Shown: positions 36,924 to 46,264 of the stretch, in pieces
How the letters are laid out: each line of letters starts with the position of its first letter
Numbering within the stretch: position 1 is the first letter of the stretch
Source: Blattabacterium sp. (Blattella germanica) str. Bge
GTDB taxonomy: Bacteria > Bacteroidota > Bacteroidia > Flavobacteriales > Blattabacteriaceae
Direction of reading: 5' to 3'
NCBI RefSeq assembly: GCF_000022605.2
Contig: NC_013454.1
Span: forward strand, 1-64,000
DNA length: 64,000 nucleotides
Translations under genes and position numbers: made by a program
The notes under the pieces: model-generated
What the model was told of the DNA's origin: nothing
Seen by the model: only the letters and a program-made list of their open reading frames with translations
Database searches by the model: none

Positions 36924-37799
36924 ATGAGTATTTTGATAGATAAAAACATTAAAGTTCTTGTACAAGGATTAACAGGAAAAGAGGGTTTGTTTCATACTGA
37001 ACAAATGATAAATTATGGAACATCTATAGTAGGTGGGGTGACACCAGGAAAAGGAGGAAAGACCTATTTAGGAGTTCCTGTTTTTAATACTGTTGAAGAA
37101 GCTGTAAAAAATACTGGAGGAAATGTAAGTGTTATTTTCGTACCTTCTCCTTTTGCTTCAGATGCTATTTTGGAATCTATTTTTGCAAATGTTGAAGTTA
37201 TCGTTTGCATTACAGAAGGGATTCCTGTCTCAGATATGATTATAATCAAACATTTATTAAAAGAAAAAAAGTCTTGTTTAATTGGTCCAAATTGTCCTGG
37301 AATTATTTCTCCAGAAGAATCCAAGGTGGGTATTATGCCTAATTCAGTTTTTAGAAAAAAAGGAAAAATAGGAATAATTTCTAGATCAGGAACTCTTACC
37401 TATGAAGCTGCAGATCAAATTGTAAAACTTGGTTATGGAATTTCTACAGCTGTTGGAATAGGAGGAGATTCTGTTATTGGAATGAGTATAAAAGAAATCA
37501 TGGAACTATTTTTAGAGGATCAAGAAACTGAATGTATTGTTATGATTGGAGAAATAGGAGGAAAACTGGAAATTGAGGCTGCAGAATGGATAAAAAAATT
37601 GAATAATCAAAAACCAATAATAAGTTTTATAGCAGGACAAACAGCTCCTAAAGGAAGGACAATGGGACACGCTGGTGCTATTATAGAAAAAAAAATAGAA
37701 ACAGCACAAGTTAAAATGAATATAATGAAAGAAAGTGGAATACATATAGTTAAATCTCCAGCAAATATAGGAATGACTGTATATGAAGTTCTTCATTAA
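36924..37799 (+). CDS. sucD: Succinyl-CoA synthetase, alpha subunit
   Basis: Carries out substrate-level phosphorylation in the TCA cycle with the beta subunit SucC (not in the window). The 291 residues include the CoA-binding Rossmann part (VLVQGLTGKEGLFH, GGVTPGKGG), LIGPNCPGIISP and the phosphorylated histidine His249 in MGHAGAIIE. An in-frame TTG seven codons upstream is open, but the ATG at 36924 yields the usual N-terminus SILIDKNIKVLVQG. It follows efp, the flavobacterial order. Confidence 0.96.
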   Translation: MSILIDKNIKVLVQGLTGKEGLFHTEQMINYGTSIVGGVTPGKGGKTYLGVPVFNTVEEAVKNTGGNVSVIFVPSPFASDAILESIFANVEVIVCITEGIPVSDMIIIKHLLKEKKSCLIGPNCPGIISPEESKVGIMPNSVFRKKGKIGIISRSGTLTYEAADQIVKLGYGISTAVGIGGDSVIGMSIKEIMELFLEDQETECIVMIGEIGGKLEIEAAEWIKKLNNQKPIISFIAGQTAPKGRTMGHAGAIIEKKIETAQVKMNIMKESGIHIVKSPANIGMTVYEVLH

Positions 37800-37839
37800 T
37801 TTTTTTTCATTTTGTTAAAAACAAATTGTTCAAATAATA

Positions 37840-38406
37840 ATGGAGAAATTTTTAATAATTGGATTAGGAAATCCCGGATATTTATATAAAAAAACAAGAC
37901 ATAATCTTGGATTTTTAATTTTGGATCAAATAGCTAAAAAACATTTTTTTTCTTTCTCAAAGAAAAAACTCGGATTCATTTCAGAGTTTAATTTTGAAAA
38001 AAAATTGCTTTTTTTTTTAAAACCTTCTACTTACGTTAATCATAGTGGTTTATCTGTTAAATATTGGATGAAAAAAGAAAAAATTTTATTAAGAAATATT
38101 CTTATAATATCTGATGATATTTCTCTGAATTTCGGAAATTTTCGATTAAGAGGAAAAGGTAGAAGTGGAGGACATAATGGATTAAAAAGTGTAGAAAAAG
38201 AAATAGGAACATCGCATTACGCACGTCTTCGTTTTGGAATTAAAAATCATTTGGAAAAAAGAATAGACTCTTATGTATTAGAAAATTGGAAAAATGAAGA
38301 AATAGATTGTTTATATTCTAAATTAGATGTAGGAATCAAAATAATATTTTCATTTGTAACAAATGGATTGCAAAAAACAATGAATTTGTTCAATGCGAAT
38401 TCTTAG
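37840..38406 (+). CDS. pth: Peptidyl-tRNA hydrolase
   Basis: Recycles peptidyl-tRNA released from stalled ribosomes. The 188 residues have FLIIGLGNPGYLYKKTRHNLGF with catalytic His21, KPSTYVNHSG, ILIISDDISL with the conserved Asp and GRSGGHNGLKSVEKEIG. Full length. Its stop is two bases before a tRNA-Arg gene on the same strand, so the tRNA is probably processed from the same transcript. Confidence 0.97.
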   Translation: MEKFLIIGLGNPGYLYKKTRHNLGFLILDQIAKKHFFSFSKKKLGFISEFNFEKKLLFFLKPSTYVNHSGLSVKYWMKKEKILLRNILIISDDISLNFGNFRLRGKGRSGGHNGLKSVEKEIGTSHYARLRFGIKNHLEKRIDSYVLENWKNEEIDCLYSKLDVGIKIIFSFVTNGLQKTMNLFNANS

Positions 38407-38408
38407 TT

Positions 38409-38481
38409 GACCTTGTAGTTTAATAGGATAGAATATAGGATTCCGATTCCTATGGTATGGGTTCGAATCCCTTCAAGGTTA
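38409..38481 (+). tRNA. tRNA-Arg (anticodon CCG)
   Basis: 73-base cloverleaf: acceptor GACCTTG/CAAGGTT (first pair G-T), anticodon stem TAGGA/TCCTA around TTCCGAT giving anticodon CCG (codon CGG), T-arm beginning TGGG-TTCGAAT-CCC, discriminator A. CCA is not encoded. It lies between pth and lepA with two and 28 bases of spacing. Confidence 0.94.
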
Positions 38482-38509
38482 TATTATTTATTAACCTAAT
38501 CAAATTGTC

Positions 38510-40303
38510 ATGATTCATTATATTCGTAATTTTTGTATTATTGCACATATAGATCACGGAAAAAGTACATTAGCAGATCGTTTATTGGAGTTTACAAAAA
38601 CTGTTTCTGAAAGAAAACGAAATCAGTTATTAGATGATATGGATTTGGAGAGAGAACGTGGAATTACTATAAAAAGTCATGCTGTTCAAATGGAATATAA
38701 ATACAATGATCAAGTATACATTCTAAATTTAATAGATACTCCTGGTCATGTAGATTTTTCTTATGAAGTATCACGTTCTATTGCAGCATGTGAAGGGGCT
38801 TTATTAGTTGTAGATTGTACCAAGAGTATACAAGCTCAAACTATATCTAATCTTTCTTTAGCCTTGAAAAAAAATCTTGTCATTATTCCAGTTTTGAACA
38901 AAATTGATTTATTGGATTCAATTTCTGAAGAAGTCATGGAAGAAATAATGGAGTTAGTTCAATGTAAAATGGAAGATATTATTCCTGTTAGTGCTAAAAA
39001 TGGACTAGGGATTGATAATGTTTTAGAAAAAATTGTTACATGTATTCCTGCTCCAAAAGGAGATCATAAAGCACCTTTACAAGCTCTTATTTTCGATTCT
39101 TTATATAATCCATTTACAGGAATAGAAGCTTTTTTTAGAGTAAAAAATGGTTCTATTCGAAAAGGACAAAAATTACGATTTATGTCCACAGGAAAGGTTT
39201 ATTATGCTTATGAAGTAGGTATATTGAAATTAAAACGTATTTCTAAAAATCAAATTAATACAGGAGATGTTGGATATCTTGTTTCTGGAATAAAGAATAC
39301 TTTTGAGGTTAAAGTAGGTGATACAATAACGGATGCTCAGAATCCTGCTGTTAAAGCTATAGAAAAATTTGAAGAAATTCAACCTATGGTTTTTGCAAGT
39401 ATTTATCCAGTTGATTCTGATAAATATGAGGAATTACGTTCTTCTATGGAAAAGTTACATTTAAATGACGCCGCTTTTTCTTTTAGTAGCGAATCATCTC
39501 CTGCTTTAGGATTTGGATTTCATTGTGGTTTTTTAGGATTGCTTCATATGGAAGTCATTAAAGATCGTTTAGAACGAGAATATGGTATTTCTGTAATACT
39601 TACTATTCCTAATGTTTCTTATAAAGTTCATATGAAAAATAATCAAATTATTTTAGTCAATAATCCTTCAGATTTTCCAGAAATGGAAAAATTTAAAAAA
39701 GTAGAAGAACCTTATGTTTCAGTATCTATTATGACTAAAAATGTTTATATAGGAAACATTATTTCTTTGTGTATTGGTAAACGTGGTATAATGATTGAAA
39801 ATCAGAATTATTTTACGTCTGAAAGAATAAAAATTATATTTGAAATGCCTTTATCTGAAATTGTATTTGATTTTTATGATCAATTGAAAACGATTTCAAG
39901 AGGATATGCTTCTTTTGATTATAATTTTATTGGTTATAGAGATTCAGATTTAAGAAAAATTACTGTATTGATTAATTATGAAAAAATAGAATCTTTATCT
40001 ATTTTAGTTCACAAAACTAAAGCTTTATTTTTTGCAAAAAAAATATGTCAAGAATTAGCTGTATTAATTCCAAAACATCAATTTAGTATTCCTATTCAAG
40101 TTTCTGTATCTGGAAAAATTATAGCAAGAGAAACTATTAAAGCTTTAAGAAAGAATGTAACTGAGAAATGTTACGGAGGAGATGTTTCTCGTAAGAAAAA
40201 ACTCATAGAAAAACAAAGAAAAGGAAAGAAAAAAATGAGAAAAATAGGAAAAGTTGAAATTCCATCATCTGCTTTTATGACTTTTTTGAAAGTTAAAAAT
40301 TAA
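38510..40303 (+). CDS. lepA: Elongation factor 4 (LepA)
   Basis: Ribosome-associated GTPase implicated in 30S maturation and back-translocation. The 597 residues are full length: G1 AHIDHGKST (12-20), ERERGITIKS, DTPGHVDFS, NKIDL, and SAKNG, then the EF-G-like domains and the LepA-specific C-terminal domain with KCYGGDVSRKKKLIEKQRKGKKKM. Its retention in a reduced genome is notable only in that many insect symbionts keep it too. Confidence 0.97.
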   Translation: MIHYIRNFCIIAHIDHGKSTLADRLLEFTKTVSERKRNQLLDDMDLERERGITIKSHAVQMEYKYNDQVYILNLIDTPGHVDFSYEVSRSIAACEGALLVVDCTKSIQAQTISNLSLALKKNLVIIPVLNKIDLLDSISEEVMEEIMELVQCKMEDIIPVSAKNGLGIDNVLEKIVTCIPAPKGDHKAPLQALIFDSLYNPFTGIEAFFRVKNGSIRKGQKLRFMSTGKVYYAYEVGILKLKRISKNQINTGDVGYLVSGIKNTFEVKVGDTITDAQNPAVKAIEKFEEIQPMVFASIYPVDSDKYEELRSSMEKLHLNDAAFSFSSESSPALGFGFHCGFLGLLHMEVIKDRLEREYGISVILTIPNVSYKVHMKNNQIILVNNPSDFPEMEKFKKVEEPYVSVSIMTKNVYIGNIISLCIGKRGIMIENQNYFTSERIKIIFEMPLSEIVFDFYDQLKTISRGYASFDYNFIGYRDSDLRKITVLINYEKIESLSILVHKTKALFFAKKICQELAVLIPKHQFSIPIQVSVSGKIIARETIKALRKNVTEKCYGGDVSRKKKLIEKQRKGKKKMRKIGKVEIPSSAFMTFLKVKN

Positions 40304-40326
40304 TTCAAAATTAAAAATTATTTAAT

Positions 40327-41340
40327 ATGTCTATTAAAATAGGAATAAATGGTATTGGAAGAATAGGAAAATTAGTTTTATTGTCTGCTTTAAATAGAAA
40401 AAATATTGAAGTAGTATCTGTAAATGATTTAATTTCTATAGAATATTTAGCTTATGTATTAAAATATGATTCTGTTCATGGTTCTTTTAAAGGAAATATT
40501 CGAATAGAAGATGAAAATTATTTAGTGTTAAATGAAAAACGAATTAAAGTAACCAATCAAAAAGATCCTAATCAACTAAATTGGGGGGATTTAAATGTAA
40601 AATACGTTGTTGAATCAACTGGACTTTTTTTAACGAAAGATTTAGCTAGTGCACATTTGAAATCAGGAGCTAAAAAAATTATTTTATCAGCACCTCCTAA
40701 AGATGATATTCCTATGTTTGTCATGGGAGTGAATCATAAAAAAATCAAACCAAATCAAAATATTGTATCTAATGCATCCTGTACAACAAATTGTTTATCT
40801 CCAATTGTTAAAGTACTAGATGATAATTTTGGAGTATTAGAGGGTTTAATGACCACTATACATGCTTCCACTGCTACTCAAAAAGTAGTTGATTCTGCTT
40901 CATATAGAGATTGGAGAGCAGGAAGATCTTCATTAATTAATATTATTCCTGCGTCTACGGGTGCGGCAAATGCAGTGGGAAAAATTATACCAAGTTTACA
41001 TGGAAAACTAACTGGAATGGCTTTTAGAGTTCCTGTAGCAGATGTGTCGGTGTTGGATTTTACAGTTTGTTTGAAACATAGAACCAATTATGATAAAGTT
41101 AAACATTGTATGAAGACAGCTTCTGAAACTATGTTGAAAGGGATATTAGGATATACAGATGAAGCTGTTGTTTCATCAGATTTTATAGGAGACCATAGAA
41201 TTTCCATTTTTGATGCTAATTCTAGTATTATGTTGAGTCCAAATTTTTTAAAAATAGTTTCGTGGTATGATAATGAAGTTGGTTATTCTACAAAATTAGT
41301 AGATCTTATTGATTATATGTCTTCTACTATTCCTATTTAG
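40327..41340 (+). CDS. gapA: Glyceraldehyde-3-phosphate dehydrogenase
   Basis: Glycolytic/gluconeogenic enzyme converting glyceraldehyde 3-phosphate to 1,3-bisphosphoglycerate with NAD. The 337 residues contain the Rossmann opening INGIGRIGKLVL, the active-site motif ASCTTNCLSP with Cys152, the His-containing TTIHAST segment and the C-terminal SWYDNEVGYS. Complete. It is the last gene of the run from lpxC-fabZ, with a hairpin over its stop codon. Confidence 0.97.
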   Translation: MSIKIGINGIGRIGKLVLLSALNRKNIEVVSVNDLISIEYLAYVLKYDSVHGSFKGNIRIEDENYLVLNEKRIKVTNQKDPNQLNWGDLNVKYVVESTGLFLTKDLASAHLKSGAKKIILSAPPKDDIPMFVMGVNHKKIKPNQNIVSNASCTTNCLSPIVKVLDDNFGVLEGLMTTIHASTATQKVVDSASYRDWRAGRSSLINIIPASTGAANAVGKIIPSLHGKLTGMAFRVPVADVSVLDFTVCLKHRTNYDKVKHCMKTASETMLKGILGYTDEAVVSSDFIGDHRISIFDANSSIMLSPNFLKIVSWYDNEVGYSTKLVDLIDYMSSTIPI

Positions 41341-41345
41341 GAATA
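41328..41345. terminator. Hairpin at the convergent gapA / HsdR-N boundary
   Basis: TATTCCTA-TT-TAGGAATA is a perfect eight-base inverted repeat with a two-base loop, covering the gapA stop codon. There is no long T-run directly after it on the plus strand, so it is a possible rather than a firm terminator for the two converging genes. Confidence 0.4.
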
Positions 41346-41356
41346 TTCAAGTAGAT

Positions 41357-41785
41357 TCATGGAATGTATTTTAAAAATGAAAATTTTTTTTTATACTTAT
41401 CAACTTGAAAAATAAAATTTTTTATTCCATTGCTTATCATTAAAAAAGGAGCTTGTATTACACTATTGTATATGGAAATTTGATCAAAGGTTTTTTGTGT
41501 TATAGGAATTTTAGGAGCTTTACATTCTATAATTATGTGTGGTTTTTCATTCAATTGAACAAGAATATCTATTCTTTTATTTAGTTTATTGATTAGTAAA
41601 GGATGTTCAACCCATATATTCGAATCATTATAATTTTTTATTGTTTTTAACAAAAAAATTATATATTGACGTATTACTTCTTCCTGAGTGAAAGAATAGA
41701 ATTTTTTTCTGATAGCGCAAAATATATAAACTTTATTTTTTATTTGATTTAAGTGTAAATATTTTTTGATAAAAAAATTGAACAT
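41357..41785 (-). CDS. Orphan HsdR N-terminal-type (PD-D/ExK) protein
   Basis: Small protein related to the nuclease-like N-terminal domain of type I restriction subunit HsdR. The 142 residues contain the QEEVIRQYIIFLL helix, then KRIDILVQLNEKPHIIIECKAP, which gives the Asp...Glu-x-Lys core of a PD-(D/E)xK fold, followed by TFDQISIYNSVIQAPFLMISNG. No helicase, HsdM or HsdS gene is near. Stand-alone proteins of this kind are common in Flavobacteriia and have no known role. Survival of the core in a reduced genome suggests a housekeeping task, perhaps in DNA or RNA repair. Divergent from trxB with a 31-base gap. Confidence 0.85.
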   Translation of the reverse strand: MFNFFIKKYLHLNQIKNKVYIFCAIRKKFYSFTQEEVIRQYIIFLLKTIKNYNDSNIWVEHPLLINKLNKRIDILVQLNEKPHIIIECKAPKIPITQKTFDQISIYNSVIQAPFLMISNGIKNFIFQVDKYKKKFSFLKYIP

Positions 41786-41816
41786 AATAAAATATAAAAT
41801 AAGAAAAAATGTTTTT

Positions 41817-42758
41817 ATGCTAAAAAAAATACAAGATTGTGTTATTATTGGATCCGGTCCTGCTGGTTATTCTGCTGCAATTTATGCATCTAGAGCGGAT
41901 CTTAATCCTATTCTTTTTGTAGGATTTCAACCAGGCGGACAATTAACCACTACAACAAATATTGATAATTATCTTGGATTTCCTGCTGGGATTGGAGGTA
42001 TAGATTTTATGGAAAATTGCAAAAAACAAGCAGAACGTTTTAATACTAAAATAATCAACCAATCCGTAACAAACGTATTTTTATCCAATCATAAGGGAGG
42101 AATTCATAATATTTTTTTTGAAAAAGAATGTATAGAGAGCAGAGGACTTATTATAGCCACAGGTTCTCGTCCTAAATTTTTAGGAATAGAGAAAGAAAAG
42201 AGATTAACAGGACTTGGTGTTTCTTTTTGCGCTACTTGCGATGGATTTTTTCATAAAGGAAAAGATGTAGCCGTTATAGGAGGGGGAGATACGGCTTTAG
42301 AAGAGGCTAATTATTTATCAAAAATTTGTAAAAAAGTATATTTGATAGTTAGAAAAAATTATTTAAAAGCATCCAAAATATTACAATTTCATCTTTCAAA
42401 AAGAAGTAATGTAAATGTATTATTTTGTTCTCAAATTACAAAAATTATTGGAAATGATTTTTTGGAAGGTGTTCAGATATTTAATCATGAAAAAAAAATG
42501 AACACTACTCTTTTAGTAAACGGTTTATTCATTGCAATTGGTCATATTCCTAATACAGAAATTTTTAAAAATAAATTAGATTTGGATGATAGAGGATATG
42601 TTATTGTCAAAAAAGGAAGTACAATGACTAATAAACCAGGAGTTTTTGCTGCAGGAGATGTACAAGATCCGAATTATAGGCAAGCTATAACTTCTGCTGG
42701 AACTGGATGTATGGCCGCTTTGGATTTAGAAAGATATTTATATCATGAAAAAATGTAA
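41817..42758 (+). CDS. trxB: Thioredoxin reductase
   Basis: NADPH- and FAD-dependent enzyme that reduces thioredoxin. With the ATG at 41817 the protein has 313 residues. The FAD motif is IIGSGPAGYSAAIYASRA, the redox-active pair is Cys138/Cys141 in CATCDG, the NADPH motif is VIGGGDTALEEA, and the C-terminal FAD contact is GVFAAGDV. The frame is open 17 codons upstream, but that part overlaps the divergent gene and is not homologous. The end overlaps glyS by 14 bases. Confidence 0.96.
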   Translation: MLKKIQDCVIIGSGPAGYSAAIYASRADLNPILFVGFQPGGQLTTTTNIDNYLGFPAGIGGIDFMENCKKQAERFNTKIINQSVTNVFLSNHKGGIHNIFFEKECIESRGLIIATGSRPKFLGIEKEKRLTGLGVSFCATCDGFFHKGKDVAVIGGGDTALEEANYLSKICKKVYLIVRKNYLKASKILQFHLSKRSNVNVLFCSQITKIIGNDFLEGVQIFNHEKKMNTTLLVNGLFIAIGHIPNTEIFKNKLDLDDRGYVIVKKGSTMTNKPGVFAAGDVQDPNYRQAITSAGTGCMAALDLERYLYHEKM

Positions 42759-44181
42759 TGATCATTTTTTTGATTTTTTAGTTTCTCACGCAAAAAGTTA
42801 TGGTTTTATTTTTCCTTCTAGTGAAATTTATGGGGGATTAAATGCTGTTTATGATTATGGTCCATACGGAATTGAATTAAAAAATAATATTAAAGAATTT
42901 TGGTGGAAGTCAATGACTTTTCTTCATGAAAATATAGTAGGAATCGACTCTTCGATACTGATGCGTTCTGAAATTTGGGATGCCTCAGGACATGTTAATG
43001 AATTTAATGAGTTATTAATTGATAATAAGGATTCCAAAAAAAGATATCGTCCTGATATTTTGATTAAAGAACATGTAGAAAAACATTTTTCAAAAAATCT
43101 TAGAAAAAAAGAAAATATATTGTTCCGTTTGTCTAAATCTTTAAAAAAAAAAGATTTTTTAGATCTGAAAACTTTAGTTGATGAATTAAATATTCGTGAT
43201 TCTATCTCTAAAACAAAAAATTGGACAAAAATTCGTCATTTCAATATGATGTTTCAAATAAAAAATGAAAATAAAAAAGATTTATATCTACGTCCAGAGA
43301 CAGCTCAGGGTATATTTTGCAATTTTAATAATGTAATAAAATCTAATAGAATGAAAATTCCATTTGGAATAGCTCAAATAGGAAAATCATTTAGAAATGA
43401 AATTTTTGCAAGAAAATTTATATTTAGAATGCGAGAATTTGAGCAAATGGAAATGCAATTTTTCATTTTTCCTGAAGAAGAAAAAAAATGGTATGAATAT
43501 TGGAAAGATATCCGTTTTAAATGGCATTTATTTTTGGGAGATCAAAAAAATTATAAATTACGTGATCATGATCATTTGGCTCATTATGCTAGTGCAGGTT
43601 CAGATATTGAATACAATTTTCCTTTTGGATTTCAAGAAGTAGAAGGGATTCATTCTCGCAGAGATTTTGACTTAAAAAAACATGAATATTTTTCAAAAAA
43701 AAAATTAAGAGTCTTCGAATCAAGAAAAAACTACATTCCTTATGTAATAGAAACATCTCTTGGCTTAGATCGTCTTTTTTTAGCCATATTTACTTCTTCT
43801 CTGAAAGAAGAAAAATTAGAGAATGGAAATACACGTATTGTACTAAAACTTCCTCCTTATTTATCTCCTATAAAAGGAGCTATTTTTCCACTCGTTAAAA
43901 AAGATGGATTGCCAGAAACTGCAAAAAAAATATTCAATGATTTTAAAATTCATCATAAATTAATTTATGATGAAAAAGAATCTATTGGAAAATTATATAG
44001 AAGACAAGATGCCATAGGAACACCTTTGTGTTTTACTGTAGATTATGAAACTATAGAAACAAACACAGTTACTATGAGATATAGAGACAGTATGCAACAA
44101 AAAAGAGTCCATATAAAAGATATATGCAGAATCATAAAATATGAAACCGGATTAGAAAAAATTTTAAAAAAATTATCTTAA
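42745..44181 (+). CDS. glyS: Glycyl-tRNA synthetase (dimeric, eukaryote-like type)
   Basis: Class II synthetase of the alpha-2 type found in Bacteroidota, as opposed to the GlyQ/GlyS tetramer. The 478 residues show the SHAKSYGFIFPSSEIYGGLNAVYDYGP opening, motif 2 (GIAQIGKSFRNEIFAR ... REFEQMEMQFF), motif 3 (YVIETSLGLDRLFLA) and a C-terminal anticodon-binding domain. About 35 residues shorter than free-living relatives, mainly through trimmed linkers. The ATG at 42745 overlaps the end of trxB. Confidence 0.95.
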   Translation: MKKCNDHFFDFLVSHAKSYGFIFPSSEIYGGLNAVYDYGPYGIELKNNIKEFWWKSMTFLHENIVGIDSSILMRSEIWDASGHVNEFNELLIDNKDSKKRYRPDILIKEHVEKHFSKNLRKKENILFRLSKSLKKKDFLDLKTLVDELNIRDSISKTKNWTKIRHFNMMFQIKNENKKDLYLRPETAQGIFCNFNNVIKSNRMKIPFGIAQIGKSFRNEIFARKFIFRMREFEQMEMQFFIFPEEEKKWYEYWKDIRFKWHLFLGDQKNYKLRDHDHLAHYASAGSDIEYNFPFGFQEVEGIHSRRDFDLKKHEYFSKKKLRVFESRKNYIPYVIETSLGLDRLFLAIFTSSLKEEKLENGNTRIVLKLPPYLSPIKGAIFPLVKKDGLPETAKKIFNDFKIHHKLIYDEKESIGKLYRRQDAIGTPLCFTVDYETIETNTVTMRYRDSMQQKRVHIKDICRIIKYETGLEKILKKLS

Positions 44182-44192
44182 TTCCATATAAT

Positions 44193-46264
44193 CTATTTTT
44201 TTTCTCTGATTTCAGCTTTTAATTCTTTTTTTAAGAAAAATTCAATTTTTTTCATAGAATTATTGATAATTTTTTCAGTTAATGTTTCTTTTTGACTTTC
44301 AAAAAAGAAACTAATAGTATAGGATTTTTTTGATTGTGGTAAATTTTCGCTTTCATAAAAATCATATATTTTAATTTTTCTAATTATATGACTTTCTTTT
44401 TTCTTTATCAACTGATTTATTTTTTCAAAAGAAATAGTTTTATCGACTAATAAAGACAAATCTCTCCTAGAGGTAGGATATTTAGAAAATGGAATATAAG
44501 TTATTTTTTTTTGTTGAATAATGGAAATTAAATATTCCCAATCAATTTCTGCATAGAAAATTTCTTTTTTTCTTAAAATATTATTTTTGAACTTTCCCAG
44601 TTCAACTAGGTTTCTGTTATTGTATAATATAGAAATGCTATTCTCTAATAAAGGATGTTTAGAATATATTTGAGTATAATTGCAAATTCCGCTTTTTTGA
44701 AAAATTTGTTCCACAATTCCTTTTAAATAGAAAAAAGGTTTAAAGTCTATATATTTTTTTTCTATTTTCTGTAATATTGCGATTCCTAGATATGTTTTTT
44801 CTAAAAACTTATTATTCTGTTTATAATATATTTTTCCTATTTCAAAAAATTTTATATTAGAATTATCATAATTGATTTTTTTACAATTAAACTCTATGCA
44901 ATCTATCATACCAAATAATAAACTGGAACGCATAAACTTATAATTTTGATTGATTGGATTAAGAATTTTAATTTCTTCTCTATTAAAAAAAGAATTGAAT
45001 AAAGTGGAATATTGATTTTCATTTCTCATAGTGGAAGAAATAATTTCTTGAAATCCATAACAAACTAATTGTTCAAAAAGTATTTTTTGTATTTTATATT
45101 CTGTTTTATAACAAAAATTAGGAAGTGGAGATATTTTGATTTGATCGGAGATTTTAATTTTATTGATCCCATTAATACGCAATATTTCTTCTATTAAATC
45201 GATTTCTCTATTAACATCTATTCTATAAGGAGGAACTCCCACAAATAAATATTTGTCATTTTCAGCATGAATAACAATTTCTAGCAATGATAAAATCTTT
45301 TTTATTTTTTTTTTAGATATTTTTTTTCCCAGAATGTTTCTAATTTTTTGATATCTAAGATGAATCATTGAATAAGATATAGGACTAGGATAAATATCAG
45401 TAATATGGGAGTATGTTTTTATTTTTGTTATATTTTTTATAAGAAAAGCAGTTCTTTGCAAAGCATATACAGTTTGATTAGGGTCCGTTCCTCTTTCAAA
45501 AAGATATTGTGATTCTGTTTTTAGAAAGTGTTTTTTTCCAATTGATCGTATAAAAATAGGACTAAAATAAGCGCTACCTAAAAAAATATTTTTAGTATTT
45601 GCATGTATATCCGATTGAATACTATTGATTATTCCAGATAAAGACAATGGTTTGTTGATATCACAAATGATTAAATCATCTTCATCAAGTTTTCGTGTGA
45701 TGCTATCTGAAGATTTCAGATATGTATTTTTTTCAGCATTTTTTATTATAATTTTTTTTCCTTCTATTTGATCCATATCAAAAACATGGATAGGTTGTCC
45801 TAATTCATACATTACAAAATTTATAACATCTGTTATGTTATTGATAGAGTTTATCCCTATAGATTTTAATCTAGAAACTAACCAATGTGGAGAAGGTTCT
45901 ATTTTTATTTTATAAATTGACATTCCAGAATATCTGATACATTTTTTATTTTCTTGTACAAGAATTTGTATATGACTATTATGATGAGAAAAATTATCAT
46001 TGATAATCGTAGGTTTAGATAAATTTACCGTATATCCTCTGAATTTTAATATAGCATACAAATCACGTGCTATTCCATAATGACTCATAGCATCTGTACG
46101 ATTGGGAGTTACTTCTACATCTAAAATAGAATCCTCTACCTCATCAAATATTTTTTTGATAATACTTTTTACTGGTAATCCTATATCAGTCAAAATACAG
46201 GATAGGGTTTCCACATTTATATTAATAGATATATATTTTTTAGCCAATTGTATGATATTTTCAT
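44193..46264 (-). CDS. pheT: Phenylalanyl-tRNA synthetase beta subunit, internally deleted and frameshifted near its start
   Basis: Beta subunit of PheRS, needed for tRNA-Phe recognition and editing. The main frame (44193-46247, TTG start, 684 residues) contains LDVEVTPNRTDAMSHYGIARDL, the B3/B4 region (SPHWLVSRLKSIGINSINNITDVINFV), B5, the class II-like core and an intact C-terminal FDX-ACB domain (SKYPTSRRDLSLLVDKTISF onward). The ATG at 46264, overlapping the dnaN stop as ATGA, encodes the canonical opening MKISYNWLK, but in a different frame. The frames would join if the A6 run at 46236-46241 were read as A7. The tRNA-binding OB domain expected after about residue 35 (some 110 residues) is missing. 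Confidence 0.9.
46236..46241 (-). other. A6 tract at the pheT frame junction (possible slippage site)
   Basis: On the coding strand the sequence is TGG CTA AAA AAT with six A residues. One extra A would give TGG CTA AAA AAA TAT ATA and restore a continuous reading from the conserved MKISYNWLK start into the rest of PheT. Poly(A) tracts are known sites of transcriptional slippage that rescues frameshifted genes in Buchnera and Blochmannia; slippage here is inference. Confidence 0.5.

Noticed and set aside
37512-37796. Minus-strand open frame of 94 codons inside sucD
   Set aside because: Its His/Tyr/Phe/Ser-rich composition is the typical antisense shadow of AT-rich coding sequence.
41357-41785. 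Part of a type I restriction-modification system
   Set aside because: Only the HsdR N-terminal domain is present; there is no helicase, HsdM or HsdS, and such orphan proteins are common in the clade.
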